Shown here piece by piece: positions 14,866 through 23,832 of a stretch of DNA of 33,153 bases. How positions within the stretch are numbered: position 1 is the first letter of the stretch; each line of letters opens with the position of its first letter. A program made the translations under genes and the position numbers. The notes beneath the pieces are model-generated. The model worked only from the letters and a program-made list of their open reading frames with translations. It did no database searches and had not been told where the DNA came from. Source of the stretch: an uncultured Clostridia bacterium (GTDB lineage: Bacteria > Bacillota > Clostridia > Christensenellales > Aristaeellaceae); NCBI GenBank assembly GCA_946408995.1, contig CAMJUL010000045.1:1-33153 (forward strand), in the 5' to 3' direction.

Positions 14866-17800
14866 TTATTCTTTCTCCCCGCGCATCTGACGGAGCCGCT
14901 CAAAGAGTTCCGGAAAGGTCATCGCCGCCCGCTTGCGCGCCCGGCTCTCCTCCTGCCGGCATATGCCCTTGTAATCGCATTGCCCGCAGGGGTCCTCCTT
15001 GCCGGCCTGCAGCGGCTCCGGACGGATGTGCCCGCCCTGCATGGCCACGCACAGCCGTCTTGCCGTCTCCCGGGCGTGGTCGATCAGAAGGCGCATCTCC
15101 TCCAGGTCCGCCAGGGGCTTTTTCTCCTTCAGCACCCCGCTTTTGAGCACCAGGCTGTCCATGGTCAGGGGCGGCTTTTCCCTGTCCATCAGTTCGATCA
15201 CCCGCACGTCCCTGAGACTGATGCCCGAAAGGTGCATCTGTTTGGCCAGGGCCTTCTCCACCGCCGCCTGGTCCTCCGGAGAGACCTCCTTGAGCAGAGG
15301 ATCCCTGAAAAACATGTAATAGGCCCCCGCGGGGGAGGCCTCCCTGTCATAGGCCAGGGCGGCGTTCAGGTACAGCATAAGCTGCAGCTGCGTCCCGTAG
15401 AAGATCTGCTCCGGTCTCAGTTCCCTGCTGCCGCTCTTGTAGTCCACCACCCGCAGATAGACCCCCTCGTCCCCCCGGTAGCGGTCCACGCGGTCGATGC
15501 GGCCCCGGAGCAGCACCCGCCGGCCGCCCTCCAGGTCCAATTGCACCGCGGGCAGGCTGTTTTCGTCCTCGTAGCCAAAGCGGATCTCCTCGCCCGTCGT
15601 GCGGAAGGCGGAGACCTGCGCCCCCCGGGTAAACATCCACGCCGTCTTTCGGAGCACCCTGAGGTATTTTTTGCCTGCGGCCGCCACCTTGGGGTTTTCC
15701 TCCGCGCGCTTGCCGAAAATGTCCCTGAAAACAGCCCCGGATTCCTCCTCCACCAGGCGGTCGATCTCCTTCTCCCCGACCTCCGGCCACCCCGGAAGGG
15801 CCGCCAGACGGCGGGTGATCCCCTCGATGGCCGCATGGTAAAAGCTGCCGGTTTCCTGTGGGCTTCCGTTCCACTCCTCCTTTCGGGAGGGGCGCAGGCC
15901 GTAATCCACAAAATGCTTGTAGGGACAGGCCGCGAAGCTTTCCAGGCGGCTGACGCTCATCACGTTCTCCAGGAACAGTCGGGAAGTGATCTCCCGGTTC
16001 AGCCGTCGGGACGTCTCCTTCTTTGAGAAAGCCGCCCCGACCTCCTCCGCCAGGGCGGGGGTCTCACGGCACAGGCAGCGCCAGGCGTCCCGCCAGACGC
16101 CCTCCAGGGGGACCCCCGCGGAAAAGCGCACCGCCAGCTCGTTGGCCGCGGTCCGCGCGCTCAGGGGGCCAAGACCGTCGTCGGTCGCCTCCCGCCCCAC
16201 GGCGCTGCCCGAATCCTCAAGAGCCGGGAACATGCCCCGGATCCTGTGCCAGTACAGGTGCGGCCGCCGCGCCTCCCCGGACTGGCCCGCCGACGCCTCC
16301 AGCAGATACACCCTGCGGTCGGAGGCGCACAGCGCGTTGTACAGGTCCAGCCGTTTCAGGTCCTCCCGGCCGTCCGCGTCCAGGTTCAGGTGTACCTTCC
16401 CCGCCTTTTCCATGCGCCGGGTCTCTTCGTCGGTCAAAAGGCCCTCCCCCGCCGGGGAAAGGCTGCTGTCGTCCAGGCCCGTAATGAACACCGCTTCCAG
16501 ATGGCTGGCCGCCGTCCCGCCGCATTCGGCGCACAGCACGGAATCCCCCTGCGGGGGCAGGGACTGCAGGGAGCAGGCCTCGAGCCCTGCTTCCAATTGC
16601 CCGGCCAGGTCCCTTTCCCGGACGGGCTCCTCCCCGTACAATTCCACCATCTCGTCCATCAGCCGAAGCAGTGCCTTCCACATCTGCCTGCCCTGGGCGG
16701 CCTCGGTTTCCATCCCCGCCTCCAGGAGCCGCTTCTCCTCCCGGAGAAGACGGCCGTAGACCCCCGTGTCCTCCATAAAACGGTAGACCGCCTCAAGGGC
16801 CTTTCGGACAGAGGCGCTCTCCCGGACGCCGTCGCGAAGCTTTTCCAGCGTCCCTGAAAGAAACGAACGCTCCTCCTCCAGGGCCGCAGCCTCGGCCTCC
16901 GCCTTTTTCCCCCGTTCAAAAGGCCTGAGGAACTGTCTGCCGGAAATGTTGTAGGTCTCGATGAAGTTTTCAAGCCGCCAGGCCTTTTCCTCCTCCACAG
17001 GGGCGTAGCCGGTTCCCAGAAGAGCCTTCAGATCCTCCCCGCGGAAGCCATCCAGAGCGCATTTAAGGGCCGATATCAGGAACCGGGCGGCCCCGTGGCG
17101 CGCCGCGGGCAGGGCCCTTGGCACATAGCAGGGGATGTCATAGGCCTTCAGCACGCTCTCGGTCACCGCCGCGTCCCGGTCCCCGCCGCACAGGATGACC
17201 GCCATTTTGCCATAGGGGACCCCCTCCCTGTCATGAAGCCGGCGGATCTCCCGGGCAGCGAAGCGGCATTCGAAATAGGGATTTGCCCCGGTAAACAGCC
17301 GGATCGCCTCCGCCGTCCCCGGGTATCGTTGCGGCCTGGGCCGGGGAAATTCCCTTCGCAGGTGGACGATCTCCCCGGGCAGGTCCCCCGGGAGGGCCCG
17401 CAGGGTCTTTGTGTCAAAGGGGATCCCTTCCCGTACGCACATCTCCCCCAGCCGGTCCACGCTCTCTGTCACGGGGGCGAACCAGCCGCCCTTCCCCTCC
17501 CCCCGCATCAGGACCGTTACGTCCCCGCCCGCGGCGTGGAGGGCCGCCAGGGTCCGGGCAAAAACGCCGGTGATCACGTCAAACCCCCGGGCGGCCACAC
17601 GGACCCCCCGCAGCCAGGCGCCCTCCCGGATCCTTCCAAGCATGGCCTCCGTCACGTCCTCGCCGTCCACAAACCTTCCGGCGATGCGTTCCTCGTAAGA
17701 AGCGTAGATCCGCGCCAGGTCCCGAAGCTTGTCCGCGGAGACCCCGGTCGACCCTTGCGCGAACTCCTCCAGCTGCCGCGGCGTCACACGGGCGCGCTTC

Positions 17801-18186
17801 AGGTTGGAAATGAGCGCGCCGCACTCGGTGATAAAGCCCTGCCGGTGCACCGAGGAGGCGTAATAGACAAGGTGCTCCCGCTCATCGTGCAATACCCCGG
17901 CCAGGGCCATGCTTTTGCCCTGTCCGTCAATGCGCACCCTGCCCGCGGCCTCCCCCTGGCCCTCGTTTTCAAACACCCTCTCCGACAGCCGGGAGGGGGA
18001 GAGCACCTCCAGGTCGAAGGATCCTTCCAGCCCCAGGCCCGAAAGCAGTTCCTCCTCGGTCCGAAGAGTCGCCATCTCCGGAACCAGGATCAGGAGCCTT
18101 TCCCCTTCCCGTTCCGCCGTTTCCCGGGCGATCTTAAGCATTCTTTGCGAAAGGGCCTCTTCCGGGCCGTACAGCACCTTCAGCAT
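14866..18186 (-). CDS. addB: ATP-dependent helicase/deoxyribonuclease subunit B
   Basis: This 1106-residue subunit of the AddAB double-strand break resection complex carries a C-terminal nuclease domain with GRIDRVDRY, VVDYKSGS (K917) and GTQLQLMLYL. It also has the four Cys that bind the 4Fe-4S cluster: C754 (AACPYKHF), C1067, C1070 and C1076 (CGQCDYKGIC). The spacing matches the family. The N-terminus, where AddB usually has a GRSGSGKT-type Walker A, reads YGPEEALSQR, so ATP binding by this subunit appears lost. The ATG at 18186 is preferred over a GTG at 18204 because GGGGG lies just before it. addA is not next to it, which is unusual. A promoter lies at 18231-18260. Confidence 0.92.
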   Translation of the reverse strand: MLKVLYGPEEALSQRMLKIARETAEREGERLLILVPEMATLRTEEELLSGLGLEGSFDLEVLSPSRLSERVFENEGQGEAAGRVRIDGQGKSMALAGVLHDEREHLVYYASSVHRQGFITECGALISNLKRARVTPRQLEEFAQGSTGVSADKLRDLARIYASYEERIAGRFVDGEDVTEAMLGRIREGAWLRGVRVAARGFDVITGVFARTLAALHAAGGDVTVLMRGEGKGGWFAPVTESVDRLGEMCVREGIPFDTKTLRALPGDLPGEIVHLRREFPRPRPQRYPGTAEAIRLFTGANPYFECRFAAREIRRLHDREGVPYGKMAVILCGGDRDAAVTESVLKAYDIPCYVPRALPAARHGAARFLISALKCALDGFRGEDLKALLGTGYAPVEEEKAWRLENFIETYNISGRQFLRPFERGKKAEAEAAALEEERSFLSGTLEKLRDGVRESASVRKALEAVYRFMEDTGVYGRLLREEKRLLEAGMETEAAQGRQMWKALLRLMDEMVELYGEEPVRERDLAGQLEAGLEACSLQSLPPQGDSVLCAECGGTAASHLEAVFITGLDDSSLSPAGEGLLTDEETRRMEKAGKVHLNLDADGREDLKRLDLYNALCASDRRVYLLEASAGQSGEARRPHLYWHRIRGMFPALEDSGSAVGREATDDGLGPLSARTAANELAVRFSAGVPLEGVWRDAWRCLCRETPALAEEVGAAFSKKETSRRLNREITSRLFLENVMSVSRLESFAACPYKHFVDYGLRPSRKEEWNGSPQETGSFYHAAIEGITRRLAALPGWPEVGEKEIDRLVEEESGAVFRDIFGKRAEENPKVAAAGKKYLRVLRKTAWMFTRGAQVSAFRTTGEEIRFGYEDENSLPAVQLDLEGGRRVLLRGRIDRVDRYRGDEGVYLRVVDYKSGSRELRPEQIFYGTQLQLMLYLNAALAYDREASPAGAYYMFFRDPLLKEVSPEDQAAVEKALAKQMHLSGISLRDVRVIELMDREKPPLTMDSLVLKSGVLKEKKPLADLEEMRLLIDHARETARRLCVAMQGGHIRPEPLQAGKEDPCGQCDYKGICRQEESRARKRAAMTFPELFERLRQMRGEKE

Positions 18187-18230
18187 CCTTTTTCCCCCGT
18201 CCACAGGCCAAGCGGCCGTTTTCCGCTTCC

Positions 18231-18260
18231 ATTATATCCCGTTCCGTCCCGCCAAATCAA
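18231..18260 (-). promoter_or_regulatory. Sigma-A promoter of addB
   Basis: On the minus strand TTGATT (18255-18260) is followed after 18 bp by a perfect TATAAT (18231-18236). It lies about 45 nt upstream of the addB start. Confidence 0.75.
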
Positions 18261-18379
18261 CCTTCCCCGGGGAACTCCCTGCCCCCTTCCCGCGTCCGGA
18301 AAGGCAGAGTCCGTACATTAAAAATACAATTCCCCTTGAAATCGGGCGTTTTTGGGAACATTTTTGTCATGACGGCCCC

Positions 18380-18408
18380 TTTTATTCTTGTTTTTCTTAT
18401 GTTAAAAT
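18380..18408 (+). promoter_or_regulatory. Extended -10 promoter of glyA
   Basis: TGTTAAAAT (18400-18408) is an extended -10 element in a T-rich stretch; the -35 at 18380-18385 (TTTTAT) is weak. The 70-nt leader to glyA shows no riboswitch that I recognise. Confidence 0.55.
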
Positions 18409-18481
18409 CATTCCGTTCCGGAAACCCTTCTTTTTTGGTTCGCCGTATCGCAGTCATTTTCGATCACAGAAGGAGTAGAGC

Positions 18482-19714
18482 ATGAACGATTTGAAAGCCC
18501 GCGTCTTTGATCTGATAAGCCGGGAAGAGACCCGCCAGCGGGAAACCATTGAGCTGATCGCTTCCGAAAACTTTGTGTCCGGGGACGTTCTGAAGGCAGT
18601 GGGCAGCTGCCTGACCAACAAATACGCCGAAGGCCTGCCCGGCAAACGCTATTACGGCGGGTGCGAGAACGTGGACCGCATCGAGGACCTGTGCAGGGAA
18701 GCCTGGAAGCAGGTGTTTGATACCGATTACCACGTCAACGTCCAGCCCCACTCCGGAAGCCAGGCCAACCTGGCCGCCTATCAGGCGGTCATGGTGCCCG
18801 GGGATACCCTTTTGAGCATGAGCCTCAACGACGGAGGACACCTGACCCACGGCTCCAGCGTCAACCAGTCCGGCCGGCTCTACAACGTGGTCTTTTATTC
18901 CACCGACGAAAAGGGCTTCATCGACATGGAGGACGTCCGTCAAAAGGCCCTTGCCCACCGTCCCAAGGTGATCCTGGCCGGCGCCAGCGCCTATGCGCGG
19001 ACGCTGGATTTCGACGCCTTCCGCCGCATCGCCGACGAGGTGGGGGCCTATTTCATGGTGGACATGGCCCACATCGCTGGCCTGGTGGCCGCCGGCGTCC
19101 ATCCGAGCCCCTTCAAGGCCGGCGCCGACATCATCACCACCACCACCCACAAGACCCTGCGCGGTCCCCGGGGCGGCCTGATCTTCTGCAAGCAGGAGCT
19201 CGGCAAGAAAATGGACGCCTGCGTATTCCCCCGCACCCAGGGCGGCCCGCTGGAGCACGTGATCGCCGGCAAGGCCATCGCCGCCGCCGAAGCCCTGGAG
19301 CCCTCCTTCCGGGAATACGGCAAAAACATCATCAGGAACTGCCGCGCCATGGCCGACGAATTCAAGGCCATGGGGTATGACCTGGTCACCGGCGGCACGG
19401 ACAACCACCTGATGCTGCTGGACCTGACAAACAAGGGCGTCACCGGCCTGGACCTGCAGAACGCCCTGGACAGGTGCAGCATCACCCTGAACAAGAACTG
19501 TGTTCCCAACGAAAAGCTTTCCCCCTCCGTGACCAGCGGCGTGCGCATCGGCACGGCGGCCATGACCACCAAGGGCTTTGGCCCCGGGCAGTTCACCGCC
19601 ACGGCGCACCTGATCGACGAGGCCGTCCGCGCCCTGGCCGGCGGGACCTTCAGCGACGAAACCGCCCGTGCCATCGGCGAAAAGGCCAGGGCCCTGATCG
19701 CCTCCGTCGCATAA
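18482..19714 (+). CDS. glyA: Serine hydroxymethyltransferase
   Basis: This 410-residue PLP enzyme interconverts serine and glycine and charges tetrahydrofolate with a one-carbon unit. Motifs are [10 protein letters not shown] (24-33), [13 protein letters not shown] (48-60), the [13 protein letters not shown] strand (193-205) and the PLP lysine in [14 protein letters not shown] (K224). The length is normal and the whole frame is intact. AAGGAG lies 6 nt upstream of the ATG. It is transcribed away from addB and ends in a strong terminator, so it is probably monocistronic. Confidence 0.97.
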   Translation: MNDLKARVFDLISREETRQRETIELIASENFVSGDVLKAVGSCLTNKYAEGLPGKRYYGGCENVDRIEDLCREAWKQVFDTDYHVNVQPHSGSQANLAAYQAVMVPGDTLLSMSLNDGGHLTHGSSVNQSGRLYNVVFYSTDEKGFIDMEDVRQKALAHRPKVILAGASAYARTLDFDAFRRIADEVGAYFMVDMAHIAGLVAAGVHPSPFKAGADIITTTTHKTLRGPRGGLIFCKQELGKKMDACVFPRTQGGPLEHVIAGKAIAAAEALEPSFREYGKNIIRNCRAMADEFKAMGYDLVTGGTDNHLMLLDLTNKGVTGLDLQNALDRCSITLNKNCVPNEKLSPSVTSGVRIGTAAMTTKGFGPGQFTATAHLIDEAVRALAGGTFSDETARAIGEKARALIASVA

Positions 19715-19745
19715 GACAGGAAAGCCCGTTCCAATCCGTTCGCCC

Positions 19746-19773
19746 GGGAGCGCGTTTTCGCGCTCCCTTTTTT
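19746..19773 (+). terminator. Terminator of glyA
   Basis: GGGAGCGCG (19746-19754) pairs with CGCGCTCCC (19759-19767) around a TTTT loop and is followed by six T. It lies just before the ribosome site of the next gene, which would then need readthrough or its own promoter. Confidence 0.85.
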
Positions 19774-19795
19774 CTTTCCCGAAGGAGGAAAGCCC

Positions 19796-20410
19796 ATGGA
19801 CCTGATCCTGCTGGTGGGGGAAGCCTCCCCCGAGCCTTACCGCGCCCTGGAAGCGGGAGGCGAACGCCTTGTGCTGCCCCTGCCGTGTCCGGACTGGAAC
19901 CGGGACCTGAGCCCCTGGCCCGCGCCCCCCGCCTTCCGGAAGGGCGGGGCCTTCGCGGGAGGCGCCGACGCCTTCCTGCAGGACGTCCTCGCCCGCATGG
20001 CCGGGACGGAAAGGGCCCTTCCCTGCCCGGTGCGTTTCCGGTGGATCGCCGGCTACAGCCTGGGGGGGCTCTTTGCCCTGTGGGCCCTGACCCGGACGCC
20101 CCTGTTTCACGGCGCCGCCTGCGCCTCCTCCTCCCTGTGGTATCCGGATTTTCTGCCCTATCTGCGATCCCATCCGCCCCTGGATCCCCGGGCCGCGGTG
20201 GCCCTGAGCCTGGGCGACCGGGAGGCGGCCACCCGCAACCCCGTCCTGGCCCAGGTGGAAACGCGCACCCGGGAGACGGAGGCCTTCCTGAAGTCCCGGG
20301 GCTTTCCCTGCAGCCTCCGCATGGAGGAGGGGACCCATTTCACCGACGGGGAAGGCCGCCTTCTCCGGGCGGTGCAGGACCTAATGAGGCTTGCAGATCC
20401 GGGGGACTAA
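19796..20410 (+). CDS. Small alpha/beta hydrolase (esterase-like)
   Basis: This 204-residue protein has a serine elbow GYSLGG (about 82-87) followed by a helix and ACASSSLWYP, and a likely catalytic His in EEGTHFTDGEGR near the end, as in esterase-D or enterochelin-esterase-like folds. It is short for that family. No signal peptide is present, so it is cytoplasmic. AAGGAGG precedes the ATG at good spacing. It sits between the glyA terminator and a convergent YbaK-like gene, with only 7 nt between the two stop codons. The substrate cannot be told. Confidence 0.8.
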   Translation: MDLILLVGEASPEPYRALEAGGERLVLPLPCPDWNRDLSPWPAPPAFRKGGAFAGGADAFLQDVLARMAGTERALPCPVRFRWIAGYSLGGLFALWALTRTPLFHGAACASSSLWYPDFLPYLRSHPPLDPRAAVALSLGDREAATRNPVLAQVETRTRETEAFLKSRGFPCSLRMEEGTHFTDGEGRLLRAVQDLMRLADPGD

Positions 20411-20417
20411 GTCCCTC

Positions 20418-20888
20418 TCAGGCAAGCTCCCTGCACACGTCCACCCATTTTTCCGCCCGGCCGGTCTCCTCCAGTTCCTTCAGCGTCATCCGGATGGCGC
20501 TCGTATCGCTGCCGCAGGCGGGGTAGACCGTATCGAACCGGCGCAGGCTCTCGTCCAGAAAGACACGGACCCCTTCCCGCAGGGCAAAGGGGCAGACCCC
20601 GCCCACCGCGTGGCCCACCCGCGCCTCCACTTCACAAGGCGGGAGCATCCGGGCCTTGACCGAAAATGCCTTTTTGAATTTTGCGTTGTCGATTTTCCGA
20701 TCCCCCGCCGCCACCACCAGCACCGCCTCGCCCTGCACGTCAAAGGCCATCGTTTTGGCGATGCGCGCCTCTTCGCACCCCAGGGCCGCGGCGGCCAGGG
20801 CGACGGTCGCGGTGCTTTCCGGCAGTTCAAGGACCCTGTCCCCCATGCCGTACCCTTTCAGATATTCCCTGACCCGTTCCACAGACAT
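20418..20888 (-). CDS. YbaK/ProX-family aminoacyl-tRNA deacylase
   Basis: This 156-residue protein probably hydrolyses mischarged aminoacyl-tRNA in trans. Family features visible are AAALGCEEARIAKTMAFD with the conserved Lys, LVVAAGDRKIDNAKFKKAF, the AVGGVCPFA glycine loop and a hydrophobic FLDESL segment. The length is typical. It is convergent with the hydrolase gene and divergent from tcdA. A promoter is visible at 20936-20965. Substrate specificity (Cys-tRNA-Pro, Ala-tRNA-Pro or other) cannot be read from sequence. Confidence 0.9.
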   Translation of the reverse strand: MSVERVREYLKGYGMGDRVLELPESTATVALAAAALGCEEARIAKTMAFDVQGEAVLVVAAGDRKIDNAKFKKAFSVKARMLPPCEVEARVGHAVGGVCPFALREGVRVFLDESLRRFDTVYPACGSDTSAIRMTLKELEETGRAEKWVDVCRELA

Positions 20889-20935
20889 TCTGCGTCCTCC
20901 TTCTTCTCTCTGCTCCGCCTGGACGGAACAGGACC

Positions 20936-20965
20936 ATCATAGCCCGCCCAAAGGGGCCTTTGCAA
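20936..20965 (-). promoter_or_regulatory. Promoter of the YbaK-like gene
   Basis: On the minus strand TTGCAA (20960-20965) is followed after 18 bp by TATGAT (20936-20941), about 48 nt upstream of the start. It lies in the short divergent space shared with tcdA. Confidence 0.6.
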
Positions 20966-21011
20966 GTTTTTTTCCTGCACTGTTCCCCGGCGCACGAAAG
21001 GAGTCCTCCCG

Positions 21012-21719
21012 ATGACCCAGTTTTCAAGAACCCGTCTCCTCCTTGGGGAAGAGGCTATGGCCCGCCTGAGGGCAAGCCGCGTCCTTGTTTTCGGCCTGGG
21101 CGGCGTGGGAGGCCACGCCGCGGAGGCCCTGTGCCGCAGCGGCGTCGGCCATCTGACCCTGGTGGACAGGGACACCGTGGCCGAAAGCAACCTGAACCGG
21201 CAATTGTTCGCCACCAGGGATACCCTCGGCCTGCCCAAGGTGGAAGCCGCGGCCCGCAGGCTCCTGTCCATCTGGCCCGAATGCGACATCGACCCCCGGG
21301 AGGTGTTCTATCTGCCCGAAACCGCCTCCCAATTCGATTTTTCCGCCTATGATTATGTCGTGGACGCCATCGACACCGTCAGCGGGAAGATCGCCCTGGC
21401 CGTGAACGCCCATGCCTGCCATACGCCGCTGATCTCCTGCATGGGCGCCGGCAACAAGCTGGACCCCACCGCCTTTCGGGTAGCGGATCTCTCCCAGACC
21501 CGGGTCTGCCCCCTGGCCCGGGTCATGCGCCGGGAACTGAGAAAACGGGGGATCGACCGCCTGAAGGTGGTCTACTCCCCCGAGATCCCCCGGGAGGGCG
21601 CCCTGGACGAAAACGGGCAAAGGGTGCCCGCCAGCTGTGCCTTCGTCCCCGCCGCCGCCGGACTGATCCTGGCCGGGGAGGTCGTCAAGGACCTGACCGG
21701 GGTCCGGGAGCAGTTCTGA
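21012..21719 (+). CDS. tcdA: tRNA threonylcarbamoyladenosine dehydratase
   Basis: This 235-residue E1-like enzyme cyclises t6A at position 37 of ANN-decoding tRNAs in an ATP-dependent reaction. It starts with the family phrase FSRTRLLLGEEAM, followed by the nucleotide-binding loop VFGLGGVGGHAAEAL (26-40). It continues with LVDRDTVAESNLNRQ, VVDAIDTVSGKIAL, CMGAGNKLDP and PASCAFVPAAAGL. The length fits TcdA (YgdL/CsdL). AAAGGAG precedes the ATG. A very strong terminator follows. It is divergent from the YbaK-like gene, another tRNA quality gene. Confidence 0.94.
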   Translation: MTQFSRTRLLLGEEAMARLRASRVLVFGLGGVGGHAAEALCRSGVGHLTLVDRDTVAESNLNRQLFATRDTLGLPKVEAAARRLLSIWPECDIDPREVFYLPETASQFDFSAYDYVVDAIDTVSGKIALAVNAHACHTPLISCMGAGNKLDPTAFRVADLSQTRVCPLARVMRRELRKRGIDRLKVVYSPEIPREGALDENGQRVPASCAFVPAAAGLILAGEVVKDLTGVREQF

Positions 21720-21766
21720 GGCCGTGTCCTTTCCGGCCCCTCTTCTCCCCATTTATAGCATGCCTG

Positions 21767-21799
21767 TGTCCGGACCGCCGAGCGGTCCGGACATTTTTT
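21767..21799 (+). terminator. Terminator of tcdA
   Basis: A perfect 12-bp stem TGTCCGGACCGC/GCGGTCCGGACA (21767-21778, 21782-21793) with a 3-nt loop is followed by six T. Confidence 0.92.
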
Positions 21800-22020
21800 G
21801 ATTAGAAATGCTCCATCATTTTAACCTGTCCATTCATTTATTGTAATTTCATTTTTCCTGTATTTGTAATAAACAGTGATTTACGGAAAATATCCGCCCA
21901 GTTTTTCCTGTTTTTCTGTTTTTTGGACCGAAAGCTGTTCAAAAACGTCCGTTTTCCCCATTGCGCAAATACCGCTCACAAAAAAAGCAATAACTGACCG
22001 TTCTTTACCAGATTAGACAT
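21800..22020 (+). other. AT-rich intergenic region upstream of the ABC operon
   Basis: The 378-nt gap between tcdA and the solute-binding protein holds no gene. Its AT richness contrasts with the rest of the window. TTTTTCCTGT occurs twice, at 21852-21861 and 21902-21911, exactly 50 bp apart (about five helical turns). This may be a regulatory region for the sugar operon, perhaps bound by the AraC protein encoded downstream; that is inference. Confidence 0.4.
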
Positions 22021-22049
22021 TGTTGGATCCGGGCTGCCGTGCCATAATG
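22021..22049 (+). promoter_or_regulatory. Probable promoter of the carbohydrate ABC operon
   Basis: TTGTTG (22021-22026) is followed after 17 bp by CATAAT (22044-22049), about 50 nt upstream of the first gene. Both hexamers are one or two bases from consensus, which fits an activated promoter. Confidence 0.55.
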
Positions 22050-22097
22050 ATTTCAACAGGCACCGTTGAGTGCGAATATTGACAGGAGGAAAAAATC

Positions 22098-23762
22098 ATG
22101 AAGAAGCTGCTTGCGCTGCTGCTGGCACTCGCAATGACCCTTTCCATGGCAGGCGCCGTCTTTGCAGAGGGCCAGGAACCCATCACCCTGACCGTGTTCC
22201 GCGGCGATCCCGGCGACCAGCCTGCGGAAGACAACAAGATCTACAAGCTGATCGAAGAAAAGTTCGGCGTGAAATTCGAATTCGAATTCCTGGCCGGCAA
22301 CCTGGATGAGACCCTGGGCCTGAAGATTTTCGGCCAGGATTATCCGGACCTGTTCGACGGCGGCAACAGCGCCGACCTGATCATTGACGGCGGCGCCCTG
22401 ATCAACCTGCTGGACTACATCAGCCCCGAAAAGACCCCCCGCCTGTGGGCCCACATCGAGCCCCAGAAGGCCCGCCTGATCGAAAAGGATGAGAACGGCA
22501 ACGACGTGCTCTACATCATCCCCAACTACGGCCTGCCGGAAGGCCCCCAGATCGCCCTGTCCGTTGGCGGCCCCGCCTTCTTCCTGCAGAAGCAGGTGCT
22601 GGAATGGGCCGGCTATCCCACGATCAAGACCCTGAACGAGTATTTCGACGTGATCGAAAGATTCCTGGAAGCCAACCCCACCGATGAGAACGGCAACCCC
22701 TACATCGGCTTTGACATTCTCTGCGAAGACTGGCGTCATTTCTGCCTGATCAACCCCGTGCAGCACCTGATGGGCCGCCCCAACGACGGCGAAGTGCTGA
22801 TCGACGTGAACGACCCCGGCTTCCACACCGAGACCTTCATCGACAAACCCTATGCCAAGGGCTACTACAAAAAGCTGAACGAGGAATTCCACAAGGGCCT
22901 CATCAGCCGCGATACCTTCACCATGAACTATGACCAGTACATCGCCCAGCTGTCCAGCGGCACCGTCCTTGGCATGTTCGACCAGGCCTGGGACTTCGGC
23001 ACCGCCACCTCCGCCCTCAACGACGCCAAGATGTACAAGAACACCTATGTGGCCCTTGGCCCGGTGTACGATCCGGAATATGTGGACGGCAAGGTCATTG
23101 AAGAGCATTACCTGAACGGCTCCCTGCCCAATGTGCGCCGCGGCTTCGGCATCTCCGTGAACTGCACCTGCCCCGAAAGGATCATCGCCATGTGGGAAGA
23201 AATGATGTCCGAAGAATGGCAGCTGATCTTCAACTGGGGCATTGAAGGGGAAGACTACTACATTGAAAACGGCCGTCTGCTGATGACCGAAGAGCAGTAC
23301 GCCCACACCCAGGACAACACCTGGAAGCTGCACAACAAGGCGGATGCCTTCTTCCAGTCCAGCCCCAAGCGTCAGGGATGGATCATGGAAGGCCCCCTGG
23401 CCGGCAACTGCTGGGAGCCCGGCAACCAGAACGAGATCGTGTTCGGCCTGATGAACGACTATGACAAGGAGTTCCTGAGCCACTACGGATTCTCCAAGTG
23501 GGCCGACTTCGTCAACCCGCCCATTGAGCTGGCGCCCTACGGCGAAGCCTGGCAGATCAACTACAACCCCGTGGACAACGAGCACACCGACTTCCTGAAG
23601 ATTCAGGACAAGCGTCTGCCTGAACTGATCATGTGCGATCCCGCCGAATTCGATGCCCTGTGGGATGCCTTCGTGGAGGAAATCACCCCCAGCGCCACCG
23701 CCTTTGGCGATTACATGCAGCAGGCTGTTCTGGACGAAGTAGCCAAAGTACTCGGCAACTGA
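22098..23762 (+). CDS. Extracellular solute-binding protein, carbohydrate ABC transporter (LplA-like)
   Basis: This 554-residue family-1-type binding protein would capture an oligosaccharide for the two permeases that follow. The signal peptide is clear (MKKLLALLLALAMTLSMAGAVFA, cut before E24). It contains no lipobox Cys, so the protein should not be lipid-anchored. The mature protein starts with ITLTVFRGD and KFGVKFEFEF, then QDYPDLFDGG, typical of LplA/YtcQ-type proteins of Clostridia. AGGAGGA lies 8 nt upstream. A hairpin after the stop separates it from the permease genes, which commonly keeps binding protein in excess. The substrate cannot be read; related systems import pectin-derived or other plant oligosaccharides. 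Confidence 0.9.
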   Translation: MKKLLALLLALAMTLSMAGAVFAEGQEPITLTVFRGDPGDQPAEDNKIYKLIEEKFGVKFEFEFLAGNLDETLGLKIFGQDYPDLFDGGNSADLIIDGGALINLLDYISPEKTPRLWAHIEPQKARLIEKDENGNDVLYIIPNYGLPEGPQIALSVGGPAFFLQKQVLEWAGYPTIKTLNEYFDVIERFLEANPTDENGNPYIGFDILCEDWRHFCLINPVQHLMGRPNDGEVLIDVNDPGFHTETFIDKPYAKGYYKKLNEEFHKGLISRDTFTMNYDQYIAQLSSGTVLGMFDQAWDFGTATSALNDAKMYKNTYVALGPVYDPEYVDGKVIEEHYLNGSLPNVRRGFGISVNCTCPERIIAMWEEMMSEEWQLIFNWGIEGEDYYIENGRLLMTEEQYAHTQDNTWKLHNKADAFFQSSPKRQGWIMEGPLAGNCWEPGNQNEIVFGLMNDYDKEFLSHYGFSKWADFVNPPIELAPYGEAWQINYNPVDNEHTDFLKIQDKRLPELIMCDPAEFDALWDAFVEEITPSATAFGDYMQQAVLDEVAKVLGN

Positions 23763-23781
23763 TCAACGTTCACCAGACCAG

Positions 23782-23813
23782 GGGGAGAGCGTGGACTCTC
23801 CCCTTGGTTTTTT
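23782..23813 (+). terminator. Intra-operon hairpin after the binding-protein gene
   Basis: GGGGAGAG (23782-23789) pairs with CTCTCCCC (23796-23803) with a 6-nt loop and is followed by TTGGTTTTTT. It may terminate part of the transcripts or protect the upstream mRNA end, giving more binding protein than permease. Confidence 0.75.
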
Positions 23814-23832
23814 CGGAAAGGGGTTATGGATC

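Noticed and set aside
18409-18481. Riboswitch upstream of glyA
   Set aside because: The leader is only about 70 nt and I could not find conserved glycine, ZTP or THF riboswitch core sequences.
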